Origin: Schaedlerella arabinosiphila
GTDB lineage: Bacteria > Bacillota > Clostridia > Lachnospirales > Lachnospiraceae
Reading direction: 5' to 3'
Assembly (NCBI RefSeq): GCF_003885045.1
Contig: NZ_RHJS01000002.1
Location: 496,001 to 560,000, forward strand
Length of the DNA: 64,000 nt
The notes under the pieces were generated by a model. The model saw nothing but the letters and a program-made list of their open reading frames with translations, had not been told where the DNA came from and did no database searches. Below, in pieces: positions 42,441 to 51,354 of the stretch (positions are counted from its first letter, which is position 1; each line of letters opens with the position of its first letter). The translations under genes and the position numbers were made by a program.

Positions 42441-43718
42441 ATGAAAAAGAAGTTATGTTTGGCAATGACAATGGCTATGGTAGTGTCACTTGCAGGATGC
42501 GGCGGAGGCGGGGCGTCATCTGACAGCGGAGCTTCTGATAACGGCGGAGATTCAGGAGAGGGCGGTGTGTCTGGTTCCATTACCATATGGGAGCATGATT
42601 ACAGCTTTGAGGACAGTTTGGAACAGATTATAGCAGGATTTCAGGAAGAGTATCCAAACGTAGAGGTAGATTACGAGATCAAAGCGGATGGTGATTATTA
42701 CAGCCTGCTTCAGACAGCGATTCAGTCCGGTTCCGGTCCGGATCTGTTCTGGACAAATGGAACGGCAACCGCAAATATGCCGGATCTGGTGAGCAATGAT
42801 GCCTGTGCTGATCTGACAGATCTGGTGGATTATTCTTTCATTTCTGACGCGGCTATGGATCTGGCAACGATGGATGACGGTATCTATTCTGTGCCATGGA
42901 TGACATTAGATACCCGTACCGTATTCTATAACAAAGATATGTTTGAGGAAAATAAATGGGAGGTTCCAACAACATTCAGTGAATTTGAAGATCTTCTGGC
43001 TGATATAAAAAAGGCTGGCATCACTCCTATTTCACTGGCTCATGATTCATGGTCCGCATTATTTGCCTATGAGCCTGTTCTGGCAGCCTATGATCCAGAG
43101 TATTGCGAAGGACTCCGTGACTACACAAGCAAGGCCGATGACGATGCGGCACGAGAAGCGCTGCAGAAAATGGTAGATTGGGCAGAGGAAGGCTATTTTG
43201 GCAGCAACTGGACTGGGGTCATTGATAATTCAGCACAGATCCTGGCATTTACGACGGGAGCAGCGGCTATGAACATCGCAGGTTCCTGGGACGCGGCTAC
43301 GATTTCAGAGAACAATCCGGATTTGAACTTTGGCGCATTTACCATTCCGTCCGAGGATGGCACGACAGGCCTGGTAGGAACCTCCGCGAATGGGTTTTCT
43401 GTAAACGCGGCTTCTGAGAACATGGATGCGGCTGTAGCTTTTGCAAATTACTGTGCAAGTAAAGAAGCGCAGACGATATGGGTACAGTCCCAGGGCGCGG
43501 TTTCCGGAAGCGAAGAAATTGAAGCAAGCACTGAGATCGCAAAGGAAATTTCGGAAAGCGGCGGAGGGAATACATACCGGAGCTGGCAGAACGTATTGAG
43601 CAGCCATTCTTCTACTGGAAATGCGTCTACAATATGGGATTCTGATTTTATGAAGGTATTTGATGGACAGATGACCGTGGATGAATTAATGGATGAACTT
43701 GGAGCAGAGATGGAGTAA
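42441..43718 (+). CDS. Sugar ABC transporter solute-binding lipoprotein (family 1)
   Basis: A 425-residue lipoprotein with a signal peptide and lipobox (VVSLAGCGGGG, Cys about residue 19) and an acidic Ser/Gly linker. The binding domain has motifs of family 1 sugar-binding proteins: SITIWEHDYSFEDSLEQIIA, SGSGPDLFWTNG, YSVPWMTLDTRTVFYNKDMF. AAAGGAGAAC lies before the ATG at 42441. The length and partner permeases place it with MsmE/UgpB-type systems that bind di- or oligosaccharides. Located between the GH78/two-component genes and the GH35-like gene, it probably imports a plant-derived oligosaccharide. Confidence 0.9.
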   Translation: MKKKLCLAMTMAMVVSLAGCGGGGASSDSGASDNGGDSGEGGVSGSITIWEHDYSFEDSLEQIIAGFQEEYPNVEVDYEIKADGDYYSLLQTAIQSGSGPDLFWTNGTATANMPDLVSNDACADLTDLVDYSFISDAAMDLATMDDGIYSVPWMTLDTRTVFYNKDMFEENKWEVPTTFSEFEDLLADIKKAGITPISLAHDSWSALFAYEPVLAAYDPEYCEGLRDYTSKADDDAAREALQKMVDWAEEGYFGSNWTGVIDNSAQILAFTTGAAAMNIAGSWDAATISENNPDLNFGAFTIPSEDGTTGLVGTSANGFSVNAASENMDAAVAFANYCASKEAQTIWVQSQGAVSGSEEIEASTEIAKEISESGGGNTYRSWQNVLSSHSSTGNASTIWDSDFMKVFDGQMTVDELMDELGAEME

Positions 43719-43737
43719 CCTGTAAAAACAAAGAAAT

Positions 43738-43772
43738 GGAAGCTGTGGCGTGTCAGAAAGACCACAGCCTCC
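43738..43772 (+). promoter_or_regulatory. Intercistronic hairpin between binding protein and permeases
   Basis: GGA-AGCTGTGG pairs with CCACAGCC-TCC around a 13-base loop, without a T tract. It likely protects or shortens the binding-protein transcript so that it exceeds permease levels. Confidence 0.55.
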
Positions 43773-43800
43773 AATATAGAAAAATTTGGAGGTAATCTCT

Positions 43801-44697
43801 ATGAAGAAAAACAGGAATTATCTGTTATTTATTACACCGGCATTTATCCTGTATTCAATTTTTATCGTCCTTCCTATTATTATTGTCATGTTCCTTGGTT
43901 TTACGGACTGGTCAGGAATGGGAGATATTCACTTTGTCGGTATCAAAAACTTTATAACAATCTTTACAGATTCACGCTTTGCGCCGGAATTTTTCAATGC
44001 ATTGAAAAACAACCTGAAGTATTTATTATGTGTCTGGCTGATTATCACGCCATTCCAGTATCTGGTGGCATACTTGCTGTATATCAAAATCCCGGCGCAT
44101 CAATATATTAAATTCATGGTATTTCTGCCGTATGTCATCAGTACCACGATCGTCAGCTTTTTCGCGACACTGATCTTCAACCCGAATATTGGATTTTTGA
44201 ATACATTTCTGACCAGTATAGGAATGGAGCCGGGGGCATGGTTCGGAGATCCGAAGTGGGCTTTCAAGCTATTGATCATTCTGATTCTCTGGCAGGGATC
44301 AGGATCAGGAATTATGATTTTCTATTCCAACTTTATGGATATTTCCCAGGATGTCATGGAGGCTTCCAGGATTGACGGATGTACGGAGTGGCAGCGTTTC
44401 CTTCATATTCTTCTGCCATTGTCTCTTCCGTCCTGCGCATCGAATATCACAATGAGTACGATCTGGGCGCTGGCAATCTTTGATCTGCCGTTCATACTGG
44501 GCGGATCGAACGGCGGTATCAATGGAACGTTGGATTTCGCGAATACGGTATTTTACCGGTATACTTTTGGAAGCGGCCTCAATGGAAAATCGGATTTAGG
44601 CTTCGGGGCATCTATCGTAGTAATCATGTTTATCGTCATGATGGTGGTAACCTTGATCCAGAATAAGGTGCTTACAAAATTCGAATACGACAATTAA
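43801..44697 (+). CDS. Sugar ABC transporter permease (MsmF/UgpA-like)
   Basis: A 298-residue membrane protein with six helices. The EAA loop is VMEASRIDGCTEWQRFLHIL near residue 190, and the N-terminal NYLLFITPAFILYSIFIVLP is typical. The ATG at 43801 follows GGAGGTAATCTCT. It forms the translocation pore with the next gene product and needs a shared ATPase encoded elsewhere. Confidence 0.9.
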   Translation: MKKNRNYLLFITPAFILYSIFIVLPIIIVMFLGFTDWSGMGDIHFVGIKNFITIFTDSRFAPEFFNALKNNLKYLLCVWLIITPFQYLVAYLLYIKIPAHQYIKFMVFLPYVISTTIVSFFATLIFNPNIGFLNTFLTSIGMEPGAWFGDPKWAFKLLIILILWQGSGSGIMIFYSNFMDISQDVMEASRIDGCTEWQRFLHILLPLSLPSCASNITMSTIWALAIFDLPFILGGSNGGINGTLDFANTVFYRYTFGSGLNGKSDLGFGASIVVIMFIVMMVVTLIQNKVLTKFEYDN

Positions 44698-44710
44698 GGA
44701 GGGGACATTT

Positions 44711-45586
44711 ATGGCAAAACAAAAACAGGCGGATTTTTCCCAGGGCAGCGGTGAGGTGCTCTCAACCAGTGGAAAAGTAATCCGGGGGATCTGTTCTTTG
44801 ATTATGATATTATATTCCTGCATTACGATTTTTGTCCTGGTTGTTACGGTAATGGACTCTCTGAAAGCAAAAGGAGATCTGGTTACAAATTTTGTGGGAC
44901 TGCCGAAGGCGGTTTCCTTTTCCAGCTATGCATCGGTTTTGATAGACGGGGACTTCCTCCTCTATTTTAAAAACAGCTTGGTATTGACAGTGTGTGGAAC
45001 CGTCGGCTGTATTCTGCTGTCTTCCATGGCTGCATATGGCATTGCCCGTTATCAGTTTAAAGGAAAAAGCCTGCTGACCGGTTATTTTATGGTAGGTATG
45101 ATGGTGCCGGTGCAGGTTAGTATCCTGCCGCTGTTCATCATTTTAAGGAACTTAGGACTCCTGAATAAGCTGTCAGGCCTGATTCTGGTATACATATCCG
45201 GAATCTCTATGTCCTGCCTGATTTTTCAGAAATTTTTCCGCACAATCCCGGCGGCATTGGAAGAATCTGCCAGGTTGGACGGATGCAGTGACTTACGGTT
45301 GTTCTTTAAGATTATTCTTCCGATCACAAAGCCGGTTATATTTACGATGGCATTGATCACTGCAATTGGGCAGTGGAATGACTTTTACATGCCGATGGTA
45401 CTTTTAGGAAATAAAAATGTAACGACACTCACACTTGCTATTTATCGCTATGTAGGACAGTTTACCAAATACATGAGTGAATCCATGGCAGCCGTTGTTA
45501 TTACCCTGATACCAATCATTATTATTTATTTTGTATTCTCATCCCAGATTGTAGAAGGGCTGACTGGTGGGGCAGTGAAAGGTTAG
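44711..45586 (+). CDS. Sugar ABC transporter permease (MsmG/UgpE-like)
   Basis: A 291-residue permease with six helices. The EAA loop is LEESARLDGCSDLRLFFKII near residue 185, and the C-terminus FVFSSQIVEGLTGGAVKG is the standard ending of this group. AAGGAGGGG precedes the ATG and the gene starts 13 bases after its partner. It ends 16 bases before the converging AraC gene. Confidence 0.9.
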   Translation: MAKQKQADFSQGSGEVLSTSGKVIRGICSLIMILYSCITIFVLVVTVMDSLKAKGDLVTNFVGLPKAVSFSSYASVLIDGDFLLYFKNSLVLTVCGTVGCILLSSMAAYGIARYQFKGKSLLTGYFMVGMMVPVQVSILPLFIILRNLGLLNKLSGLILVYISGISMSCLIFQKFFRTIPAALEESARLDGCSDLRLFFKIILPITKPVIFTMALITAIGQWNDFYMPMVLLGNKNVTTLTLAIYRYVGQFTKYMSESMAAVVITLIPIIIIYFVFSSQIVEGLTGGAVKG

Positions 45587-45602
45587 AAGGCAATTACAAA
45601 AT

Positions 45603-46421
45603 TCAGCCAAGCTTCTTCCGGAAGGCATCCGGAGTCATCCCGGTTTCCTGTTTGAATTTTTTTCCAAAATAGCTGGGGCTTTCAAAACCGCACAGCTTCG
45701 CGATCTCCTGCACCTTTTTCTCAGGAAACCGGATCAAAAGTGTACGGGCCTGGCTGATGCGGATGGTCAGGAGATATTGCATGACCGTCTGCTTCATGGT
45801 CTTTTTGAACAGGGTACATAGATATTCTTTGGACAATCCAACCACTCCTGCAAGCTCATCTAATGAAATATCTCTGCCATAATGCTGCTCCATATAGAAA
45901 ATAACCGCTGTGATCAGATCATCCGCATCCACATAAGAAGAGGGATTGATCCGTGTGATGCATGAGGACAGATCCAGGAGAAATGCATAGCACTCCTTGG
46001 AATATTCCCGTGTCTTTCCGGAGCACTTTTTTTGATGGAGCTCATGGAGCCGCCGGATATGGTCAATAAAAACCTCCGGCCGGGAAAAATGGTATACTCC
46101 GGTTTCGTGCATCTGCAGGACCGTCAGGACTTCCTGGCACAAAGGACCGCCAAAACCGAAGAAATGCACGGTCCAGTCAGGAGTCAGGGCCTGATAGATA
46201 TGGGAAACCCGGGGATAGATCAGAAGTCCCTGGCCTTCGGAGATGATGGAACGCTGGTTATTTACGATAAATTCACCCCGGCCATTGACGCAGTAGAACC
46301 ACTGGTAACAGAGCATCCCATGAGGGCGGCGGATCGGTTCCTGGCGATGGTTGAGGCCGAACAGGTGAAGGGCCAGGGGGAGGGTGTACTGGTCTGGGGA
46401 ATTGTGGATCTGGTAAATCAT
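45603..46421 (-). CDS. AraC-family transcriptional regulator
   Basis: A 272-residue regulator with an N-terminal cupin-like sugar-sensing domain (residues about 15-100; WFYCVNGRGEFIVNNQRSII, EGQGLLIYPRVSHIYQ) and C-terminal paired helix-turn-helix (residues 175-272; LDELAGVVGLSKEYLCTLFK, VQEIAKLCGFESPSYFGKKF). GAGGTG lies before its ATG. It is divergent from the GH35-like gene, sharing a 184-base promoter region, and converges on the permease gene. An 80-base copy of its 3' end survives at 17829-17906. Confidence 0.9.
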   Translation of the reverse strand: MIYQIHNSPDQYTLPLALHLFGLNHRQEPIRRPHGMLCYQWFYCVNGRGEFIVNNQRSIISEGQGLLIYPRVSHIYQALTPDWTVHFFGFGGPLCQEVLTVLQMHETGVYHFSRPEVFIDHIRRLHELHQKKCSGKTREYSKECYAFLLDLSSCITRINPSSYVDADDLITAVIFYMEQHYGRDISLDELAGVVGLSKEYLCTLFKKTMKQTVMQYLLTIRISQARTLLIRFPEKKVQEIAKLCGFESPSYFGKKFKQETGMTPDAFRKKLG

Positions 46422-46605
46422 AGGGGCACCTCGTGATACTTGGAATGCAGTGTGGATTCTGTATACAATGACAATGTTTTAGGAGCAGCAGACTAATATT
46501 AAAATTGTTATATAAATATTATGATATTAAGATTGAGATCAAATGTCAAGCAGAGATATAATAAGGGCAGAAAAGATAGAAATAAAATATCAGGAGGACA
46601 GAACA

Positions 46606-48147
46606 ATGAACCACATCCCGCAGATTAGAAATGACAATGGAATCCCTACATTATATGTAAAAGGGGAACCCTTCTTTGTGCTTGGCGGAGAGATCCACAA
46701 TTCCAGCGCCAGCAGCCTGGAATACATGGAGCGGCATGTATGGAGCAACCTGGAAGGACTGAACCTGAATTCTCTGATCGTACCTTTATACTGGGAAACC
46801 ATCGAACCGGAGGAGGGCAGATATCAGTTCGGACTTCTGGACGGGCTGATCGGACAGGCGAGAAAACGGAATATACATCTGATCTTTTTATGGTTCGGAC
46901 TGTGGAAAAACAGTGAATCCATGTATGTGCCGGCATGGATGAAGCAGGATACCGCGGCTTATTTCCGGGCGGAAAAGGTAAGCGGGGAAAAGCTGGATAC
47001 GATCTCACCGCTCTGCGAAGCCGCAGTGGAAAAGGATGCGCAGGCATTTTCAAAGATCATGGCCCACATCCGGGAGATTGACGAGGAGGAGTCTACGGTT
47101 ATGATCATGCAGGTGGAAAATGAGATCGGCCTGCTGGGAACCGCCTGTGATTACAGCCCGGCGGCAAGAGAGGCATTTGCCCGGGAAATTCCGGCAGAGC
47201 TGGCAGGGGAGTACGGTGCTTCGGGAGACTGGAAGGCGGCTTTTGGAGCGGATGCGGAAGAATATTTTATGGCATATCATTTTGCAAAGGCCGTGGAGAA
47301 GATCACACGGGCCGGACAGAAGGAATATCCGCTTCCCTGCTATACCAACGCATGGCTGAAACAGTATCCCTGGTACGCGGGCTCTTATCCATCCGGCGGC
47401 CCCATTCGGGAGGTACACCGGATCTGGAAGCTGGCGGCGCCCTCTTTGTTCACCCTGGCGCCGGATATCTATGTGCCCTATGCTGCGGATGTGATGGATG
47501 AATATAGTTATGAGGGAAATCCGCTGTTTGTCCCGGAGGTCAGGAAAGACGCGGTGACATCGTCTTACTGCATGTATGCGTTTGGGAAACACAACGCGAT
47601 CGGTTATTCACCGTTTGGGGCGGAAGAACTGGGGCTGCCGCCGGAGGCGGTGGACAGGCCGCCCATGGAGGTGATGGCCGCTTTGAATATAGATCCCTCC
47701 GCATTTGAGATCGAGGGGAGCAAGGAATATCTGAGCAGGACGTATGGCCTGATGGAACAGATGAAGCCGCTGTACCTGAAGCACCGGGGGACAAAACATC
47801 TGCAAAGCTGGTGCAGGAAGTCGGAGACAGATTATGGGGCGTTTTTTCAGTTTGAGAAGTACGACCTTGCCGTGGCGTATGCGCCCCGCATGACAGCAAA
47901 GCCGCTGGGGGCGGGAATGGTGTATGAGCTGGCAGAGAATCAGTTTTTGATTGTGGGAATGATGAGCACGCTGAAGTTCCAGGCGAAAGCCGGGGAAAAT
48001 GTGAAGGTCAATTTCCTGCGGCTGGAGGAAGGGGAGATTGAAAACGGCCGGTGGAAGCCGGGGCGGATACTGAATGGAGATGAGCAGATGGCGCTGAAGC
48101 TGGGAGATATGCCGGAATGTCTGTATGTGGAATTGTACAAATATTGA
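46606..48147 (+). CDS. GH35-like beta-galactosidase (DUF5597-type C-terminus)
   Basis: A 513-residue cytoplasmic enzyme. The N-terminal TIM barrel begins PFFVLGGEIHNSSASSLEYM, the GGEIHN form found in GH35/GH42-like enzymes with a DUF5597 C-terminal domain. The acid/base is Glu173 in IMQVENEIGLLG and the likely nucleophile Glu311 in LFVPEVRKDA. Residues from about 390 form the beta-rich end domain. AGGAGGAC precedes the ATG at 46606. It is controlled from the region shared with the divergent AraC gene and would release terminal beta-galactose or related units from imported oligosaccharides. Confidence 0.83.
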   Translation: MNHIPQIRNDNGIPTLYVKGEPFFVLGGEIHNSSASSLEYMERHVWSNLEGLNLNSLIVPLYWETIEPEEGRYQFGLLDGLIGQARKRNIHLIFLWFGLWKNSESMYVPAWMKQDTAAYFRAEKVSGEKLDTISPLCEAAVEKDAQAFSKIMAHIREIDEEESTVMIMQVENEIGLLGTACDYSPAAREAFAREIPAELAGEYGASGDWKAAFGADAEEYFMAYHFAKAVEKITRAGQKEYPLPCYTNAWLKQYPWYAGSYPSGGPIREVHRIWKLAAPSLFTLAPDIYVPYAADVMDEYSYEGNPLFVPEVRKDAVTSSYCMYAFGKHNAIGYSPFGAEELGLPPEAVDRPPMEVMAALNIDPSAFEIEGSKEYLSRTYGLMEQMKPLYLKHRGTKHLQSWCRKSETDYGAFFQFEKYDLAVAYAPRMTAKPLGAGMVYELAENQFLIVGMMSTLKFQAKAGENVKVNFLRLEEGEIENGRWKPGRILNGDEQMALKLGDMPECLYVELYKY

Positions 48148-48231
48148 TTGAAAAGTGATTCAATGTAGTGATTTGTATTGCTTTTTATCAGAGTTTGCCA
48201 TATAATTTAAGAAAAAAGAGAAGGTGAGAAT

Positions 48232-48501
48232 ATGGCAAATGTATCAATTCGCGTTGATGATACCGTAAAAAGGCGGGCGGAAAATATCTGTTCAGAATTA
48301 GGAATGAGTTTATCCACAGCAACAAATCTGTTTTATAAGAAGTTGATAAGCTATGGAGGAATTCCTTTTGAATTAAAGGTTGACCCCTTTTATAGTGAAG
48401 AAAATCAAAAGCATTTAGAGAACGTGATCAGCAATTATCAAAAAGGAAAAACAGAGCTTGTGCATAAGAAAATCACAGAGTTAGAAGAAATGGAGGGATG
48501 A
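48232..48501 (+). CDS. RelB/DinJ-family antitoxin
   Basis: An 89-residue protein. The N-terminal ribbon-helix-helix is ANVSIRVDDTVKRRAENICS with LGMSLSTATNLFYKKLI, typical of RelB/DinJ antitoxins that bind their own promoter, and the C-terminal half (YSEENQKHLENVISNYQKGK) would wrap a toxin. GAAGGTGAG lies before the ATG. The toxin gene that should follow is reduced to its first 22 codons, so this antitoxin is an orphan that may still repress its promoter or neutralise related toxins from elsewhere. Confidence 0.88.
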   Translation: MANVSIRVDDTVKRRAENICSELGMSLSTATNLFYKKLISYGGIPFELKVDPFYSEENQKHLENVISNYQKGKTELVHKKITELEEMEG

Positions 48502-48502
48502 C

Positions 48503-48571
48503 ATGATAAACCTGACATTTCTTCCGGAAGCCTGGGAAGACTATTTATATTGGCAGGGGCAGGATAAATAA
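48503..48571 (+). pseudogene. YoeB-type toxin, truncated to 22 codons
   Basis: The frame reads MINLTFLPEAWEDYLYWQGQ then DK and TAA. This is the beginning of a YoeB/Txe-type mRNA interferase (IKLxFxPEAWEDYLYWQxQDKK...), which is normally about 85 residues. The catalytic C-terminal residues are absent because the sequence runs straight into a long terminator hairpin. The start lies one base after the antitoxin stop, as in an intact operon. Confidence 0.82.
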
Positions 48572-48583
48572 AATATGGAGCCA

Positions 48584-48646
48584 GCTTAAAAAGCTGCCGC
48601 ATTGGAGATACAGTGTTCAACCTCCGGTGCGGCAGCTTTTTTAAGC
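48584..48646. terminator. Very stable terminator hairpin
   Basis: GCTTAAAAAGCTGCCGCA pairs with TGCGGCAGCTTTTTTAAGC, extended by GGAG/CTCC inside. The A and T runs within the stem allow it to work in both directions. Confidence 0.85.
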
Positions 48647-48823
48647 CGCAGAACAAAAATAATATATGTTTTTTTGTCACCTAAATATAAAAACAGGGAG
48701 TTCAGGACAAAAAAAACCGCGTTTTTGGTTTAAATCATAGTATTGGATGGACAAAAAAAACGATAAAATAGTATCAAGTTAAAGATAAAGAACAAAAAAC
48801 AAGGAAAAGTGAGGTAAAAACTT

Positions 48824-50269
48824 ATGGCAAATTATGAAGCACAGGTTTGTGTAATCGCAGCAGGACCATCCGGATTGTCAGCGGCAGTGCAGGCAGCGGA
48901 GGACGGAGCAGAAGTGATCGTTCTGGAGAAGGCGGCGGCAGTCGGCGGAGCGGCGAACATGGGGATGGGACCGCTGGGAATCGGAACCAGATATCAGAAG
49001 CAGAACATGCAGGACGTTTCCGTAGAAAAAGCGTTCGACATGTTTATGGAATATACACATTACAATGTAGACGCAAGACTGGTAAAACGGTATTTTGAGC
49101 AGTCGGCGGAGACTATTGAGTGGCTGGAGGACATGGGCGTGGAATTTGAAGGTGCGTTCCGCTATTTCCCGAAGTCAGAGCCTACCTGGCATATCGTAAA
49201 GACTGACACCGGCATCGGACCGAGAGCCGCTTCCTTTATGAACAAGGCATTGTATGCAAGGGCGCAGGAGCTGGGTGTGAAGGTGCTTCTGGAAACTCCG
49301 GCGAAGAAGATCATCATGGAGGACGGAAAGGTGGCAGGCGTCCTGGCGACAGACAAGGATGGAAATGAAGTTCATGTTGCATGTAAGGCTGCCATCATCT
49401 GCACCGGCGGAGCGGGCTGCAATCCGGATTTTATCAAAGAGGAAACAGGCTATATCCACGGAAAAGACATGTTCAACTTCGCAATCCCGGGCATCATGGG
49501 CGACGGCCTTAAGATGGCATGGGAGGCAGGCGCTGACAAGCTTCCGGTACGGATCGAGCAGGCTGCAAGCGTGGTAGGTGTAGAAGACCTTCCGGGAAGT
49601 GTTTCCAATATCTTTTCACAGCCCAACCTTCTGGTCAACAAATTCGGCAAGCGTTTTATGAACGAGGATCATATGCAGAATACAACCTACCTGTCCAACG
49701 CGGTTTCCCATCAGAAGGAGCGCAGCGGGTTCAGCATCGTGGATTCTTCCATCGTAAGATATTACATAAAGAACGGTGTAGACAATGTAAGCCTTGTCCG
49801 TCCGGATCCGGATGTGTCCGACTTTATTGAAGGCGTAAAGATGGCTCAGGAAAACGGAAATACCGGCCTTGTTGTGGCAGACACCATCGAAGAGCTGGCA
49901 GAGATGGCGGGGATCGACGTGGACAATCTGGTGGATACAGTGGACGAATACAACGATTACTGCGACAGCGTGGATGAGGAATTTTTCAAGCCGAAGAAAT
50001 ATCTGCGGCCATTGGTGAAGGCTCCTTACTACTGCGCGAAGATCTGCCCGGGCGGATATGGAACCGTAGGCGGCATCCGCATCAATGAAAACTGTGAAGC
50101 ATGCGACAAGGATTTTGAGCCGGTTCCGGGACTTTACGCGGCAGGCGCGGATTCCTGCAACATTTACGACGACAGCTATATGTTCCTGCTCCCGGGAAAT
50201 TCCATGGGATATGCGGTAAATACCGGGCGTATCGCGGGAATGAGCGCGGCGGAATATGTGGAAGAATAA
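48824..50269 (+). CDS. FAD-dependent oxidoreductase (fumarate reductase/KSTD-like)
   Basis: A 481-residue flavoprotein without signal peptide or haem domain. The FAD-binding N-terminus is VCVIAAGPSGLSAAVQAAED (GPSG version) with EVIVLEKAAAVGGAANMGMG. A second FAD contact is CKAAIICTGGAGCNPDF near residue 190. The C-terminus contains CPGGYGTVGGIRINENCEAC and LPGNSMGYAVNTGRIAGMSA. Members reduce C=C bonds in fumarate, urocanate, cinnamates, steroids or other enoates using external electrons. GTGAGGT lies before the ATG. It heads a redox cluster that includes NuoG/NuoF-like electron carriers, the probable electron source. The substrate is unknown; a plant phenolic is an inference. Confidence 0.82.
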   Translation: MANYEAQVCVIAAGPSGLSAAVQAAEDGAEVIVLEKAAAVGGAANMGMGPLGIGTRYQKQNMQDVSVEKAFDMFMEYTHYNVDARLVKRYFEQSAETIEWLEDMGVEFEGAFRYFPKSEPTWHIVKTDTGIGPRAASFMNKALYARAQELGVKVLLETPAKKIIMEDGKVAGVLATDKDGNEVHVACKAAIICTGGAGCNPDFIKEETGYIHGKDMFNFAIPGIMGDGLKMAWEAGADKLPVRIEQAASVVGVEDLPGSVSNIFSQPNLLVNKFGKRFMNEDHMQNTTYLSNAVSHQKERSGFSIVDSSIVRYYIKNGVDNVSLVRPDPDVSDFIEGVKMAQENGNTGLVVADTIEELAEMAGIDVDNLVDTVDEYNDYCDSVDEEFFKPKKYLRPLVKAPYYCAKICPGGYGTVGGIRINENCEACDKDFEPVPGLYAAGADSCNIYDDSYMFLLPGNSMGYAVNTGRIAGMSAAEYVEE

Positions 50270-50281
50270 TCAGAACAGCAG

Positions 50282-50345
50282 CAATATGAAAAAGCAGACT
50301 GTACAAGTTTACTTGCAAAAGGCTGATTTTTCATATTGTTATTGG
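50282..50345 (+). terminator. Terminator or attenuator after the flavoprotein gene
   Basis: CAATATGAAAAAGCAG pairs with CTGATTTTTCATATTG, enclosing a small CAAGT/ACTTG hairpin. A GGGC/GCCC hairpin follows. There is no long T tract after the stem, so read-through into the next genes is possible. Confidence 0.55.
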
Positions 50346-50352
50346 GCGGATA

Positions 50353-50433
50353 GCCCAACAACCTCAAACAGGGACTGCAAATGCAGCGGATAGTCTGCGA
50401 GCAGACGGGTTTGAGGTCTGCTGTTCGAGAGGA
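50353..50433 (+). repeat. Structured intergenic element, copy B
   Basis: The outer stem CCTCAAAC (50362-50369) pairs perfectly with GTTTGAGG (50409-50416). Inside are hairpin CTGC-aaat-GCAG, single strand CGGATAG and hairpin TCTGC-ga-GCAGA. The right side continues TCTGCTGTTCG, and TGTT can pair with AACA left of the outer stem. Stem sequences differ from copy A but pairing is preserved, a sign of conserved structure. It ends 14 bases before the nitroreductase start. Confidence 0.65.
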
Positions 50434-50446
50434 AAAAGGAGGATAT

Positions 50447-50974
50447 ATGAGAGAGACTGTATCAGATATTCAGAACCGCAGAAGCGTAAAAGAGTATAAA
50501 GCGGAACAGATTACAGATGAGGAACTGACAGCCGTGCTGGAAGCGGGAATGAATGCCCCTTCCGGCGGCAACAGGCAGTCCCCGGTATTTATCGCGGTGC
50601 AGAATAAAGAATGGATTCAGAAGCTTTGCAGGCTCAATGCGGAAATTGCCGGAGCGCCGGAGGGATTTGACGTGTTCTACGGAGCGCCGACCATCATACT
50701 GGTGCTGGCGGACAAGAACGCGCCCGACGCAGTACAGGACGGAAGCCTGTGCCTGGGAAATATGTTCAACGCGGCATACGCGCTTGGCCTGGGTTCCCGC
50801 TGGATCAACCGGATTCGGGAAACATTTGAAACGGAGCTGGGTAAGGAGCTTTTGAAGGAAGCCGGATACGAAGGAGAATACATCGGAGTCGGCTCCTGTA
50901 TCCTTGGATATCCTGCAAACGGTTTTCCGGAGCCCATCAAACGGAAACCGGATTATTATAAGATCATCCGGTAA
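50447..50974 (+). CDS. Nitroreductase-family FMN oxidoreductase
   Basis: A 175-residue flavoprotein. FMN-binding RRSVKEYKAEQITDEE lies at residues 10-25, NAPSGGNRQSPVFIAV near 40 and GVGSCILGYPANGFP near 155. The family transfers hydride from NAD(P)H to quinones, nitro compounds or enoates as a homodimer. AAAGGAGG precedes the ATG at 50447. The gene follows the FAD reductase in the same direction with the structured element B between, so its translation could depend on that element's folding. Confidence 0.85.
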   Translation: MRETVSDIQNRRSVKEYKAEQITDEELTAVLEAGMNAPSGGNRQSPVFIAVQNKEWIQKLCRLNAEIAGAPEGFDVFYGAPTIILVLADKNAPDAVQDGSLCLGNMFNAAYALGLGSRWINRIRETFETELGKELLKEAGYEGEYIGVGSCILGYPANGFPEPIKRKPDYYKIIR

Positions 50975-50997
50975 CCTGATCATGGAGGGAAGACACA

Positions 50998-51342
50998 ATG
51001 GAAGAAAAAAATAAAGAAGTGATCCGTAAATTTTACCAGGAATTTTTCAATGATCATATTGTAGAATCCGCAGACAAATATGTGAGGGAGGATTACATCC
51101 AGCACAATCCGGGCGTGGATCAGGGCCGGGAAGCTTTAAAGCGTGCATTCGGTGAAAAATTTGCGGAGCATCCGGAGTTTAGGCTGAATATCCAGATGAT
51201 GATCGCAGAGAAGGACAAGATTGCGGTCTATCTGAAAAATGTTGATCCCCAGGGAAATACAAAATGCCGTGTGGTAGACATATACCGGCTGGAGGATGGA
51301 ATGCTGGCGGAGCACTGGGACGTGCTGCAGCCCTGCGGGTGA
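50998..51342 (+). CDS. SnoaL-like (NTF2-fold) small protein
   Basis: A 114-residue protein of the SnoaL/NTF2 cone fold: NKEVIRKFYQEFFNDHIVES, YVREDYIQHNPGVDQGREAL and YRLEDGMLAEHWDVLQP are the usual family landmarks, with a His and Asp pointing into the cavity. SnoaL-like proteins include polyketide cyclases, isomerases and binding proteins for hydrophobic small molecules. GGAGGGAAG precedes the ATG, 23 bases after the nitroreductase. Its presence with two flavin reductases supports a pathway acting on an aromatic or polycyclic compound. Confidence 0.82.
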   Translation: MEEKNKEVIRKFYQEFFNDHIVESADKYVREDYIQHNPGVDQGREALKRAFGEKFAEHPEFRLNIQMMIAEKDKIAVYLKNVDPQGNTKCRVVDIYRLEDGMLAEHWDVLQPCG

Positions 51343-51354
51343 TGCGGCCCATAT

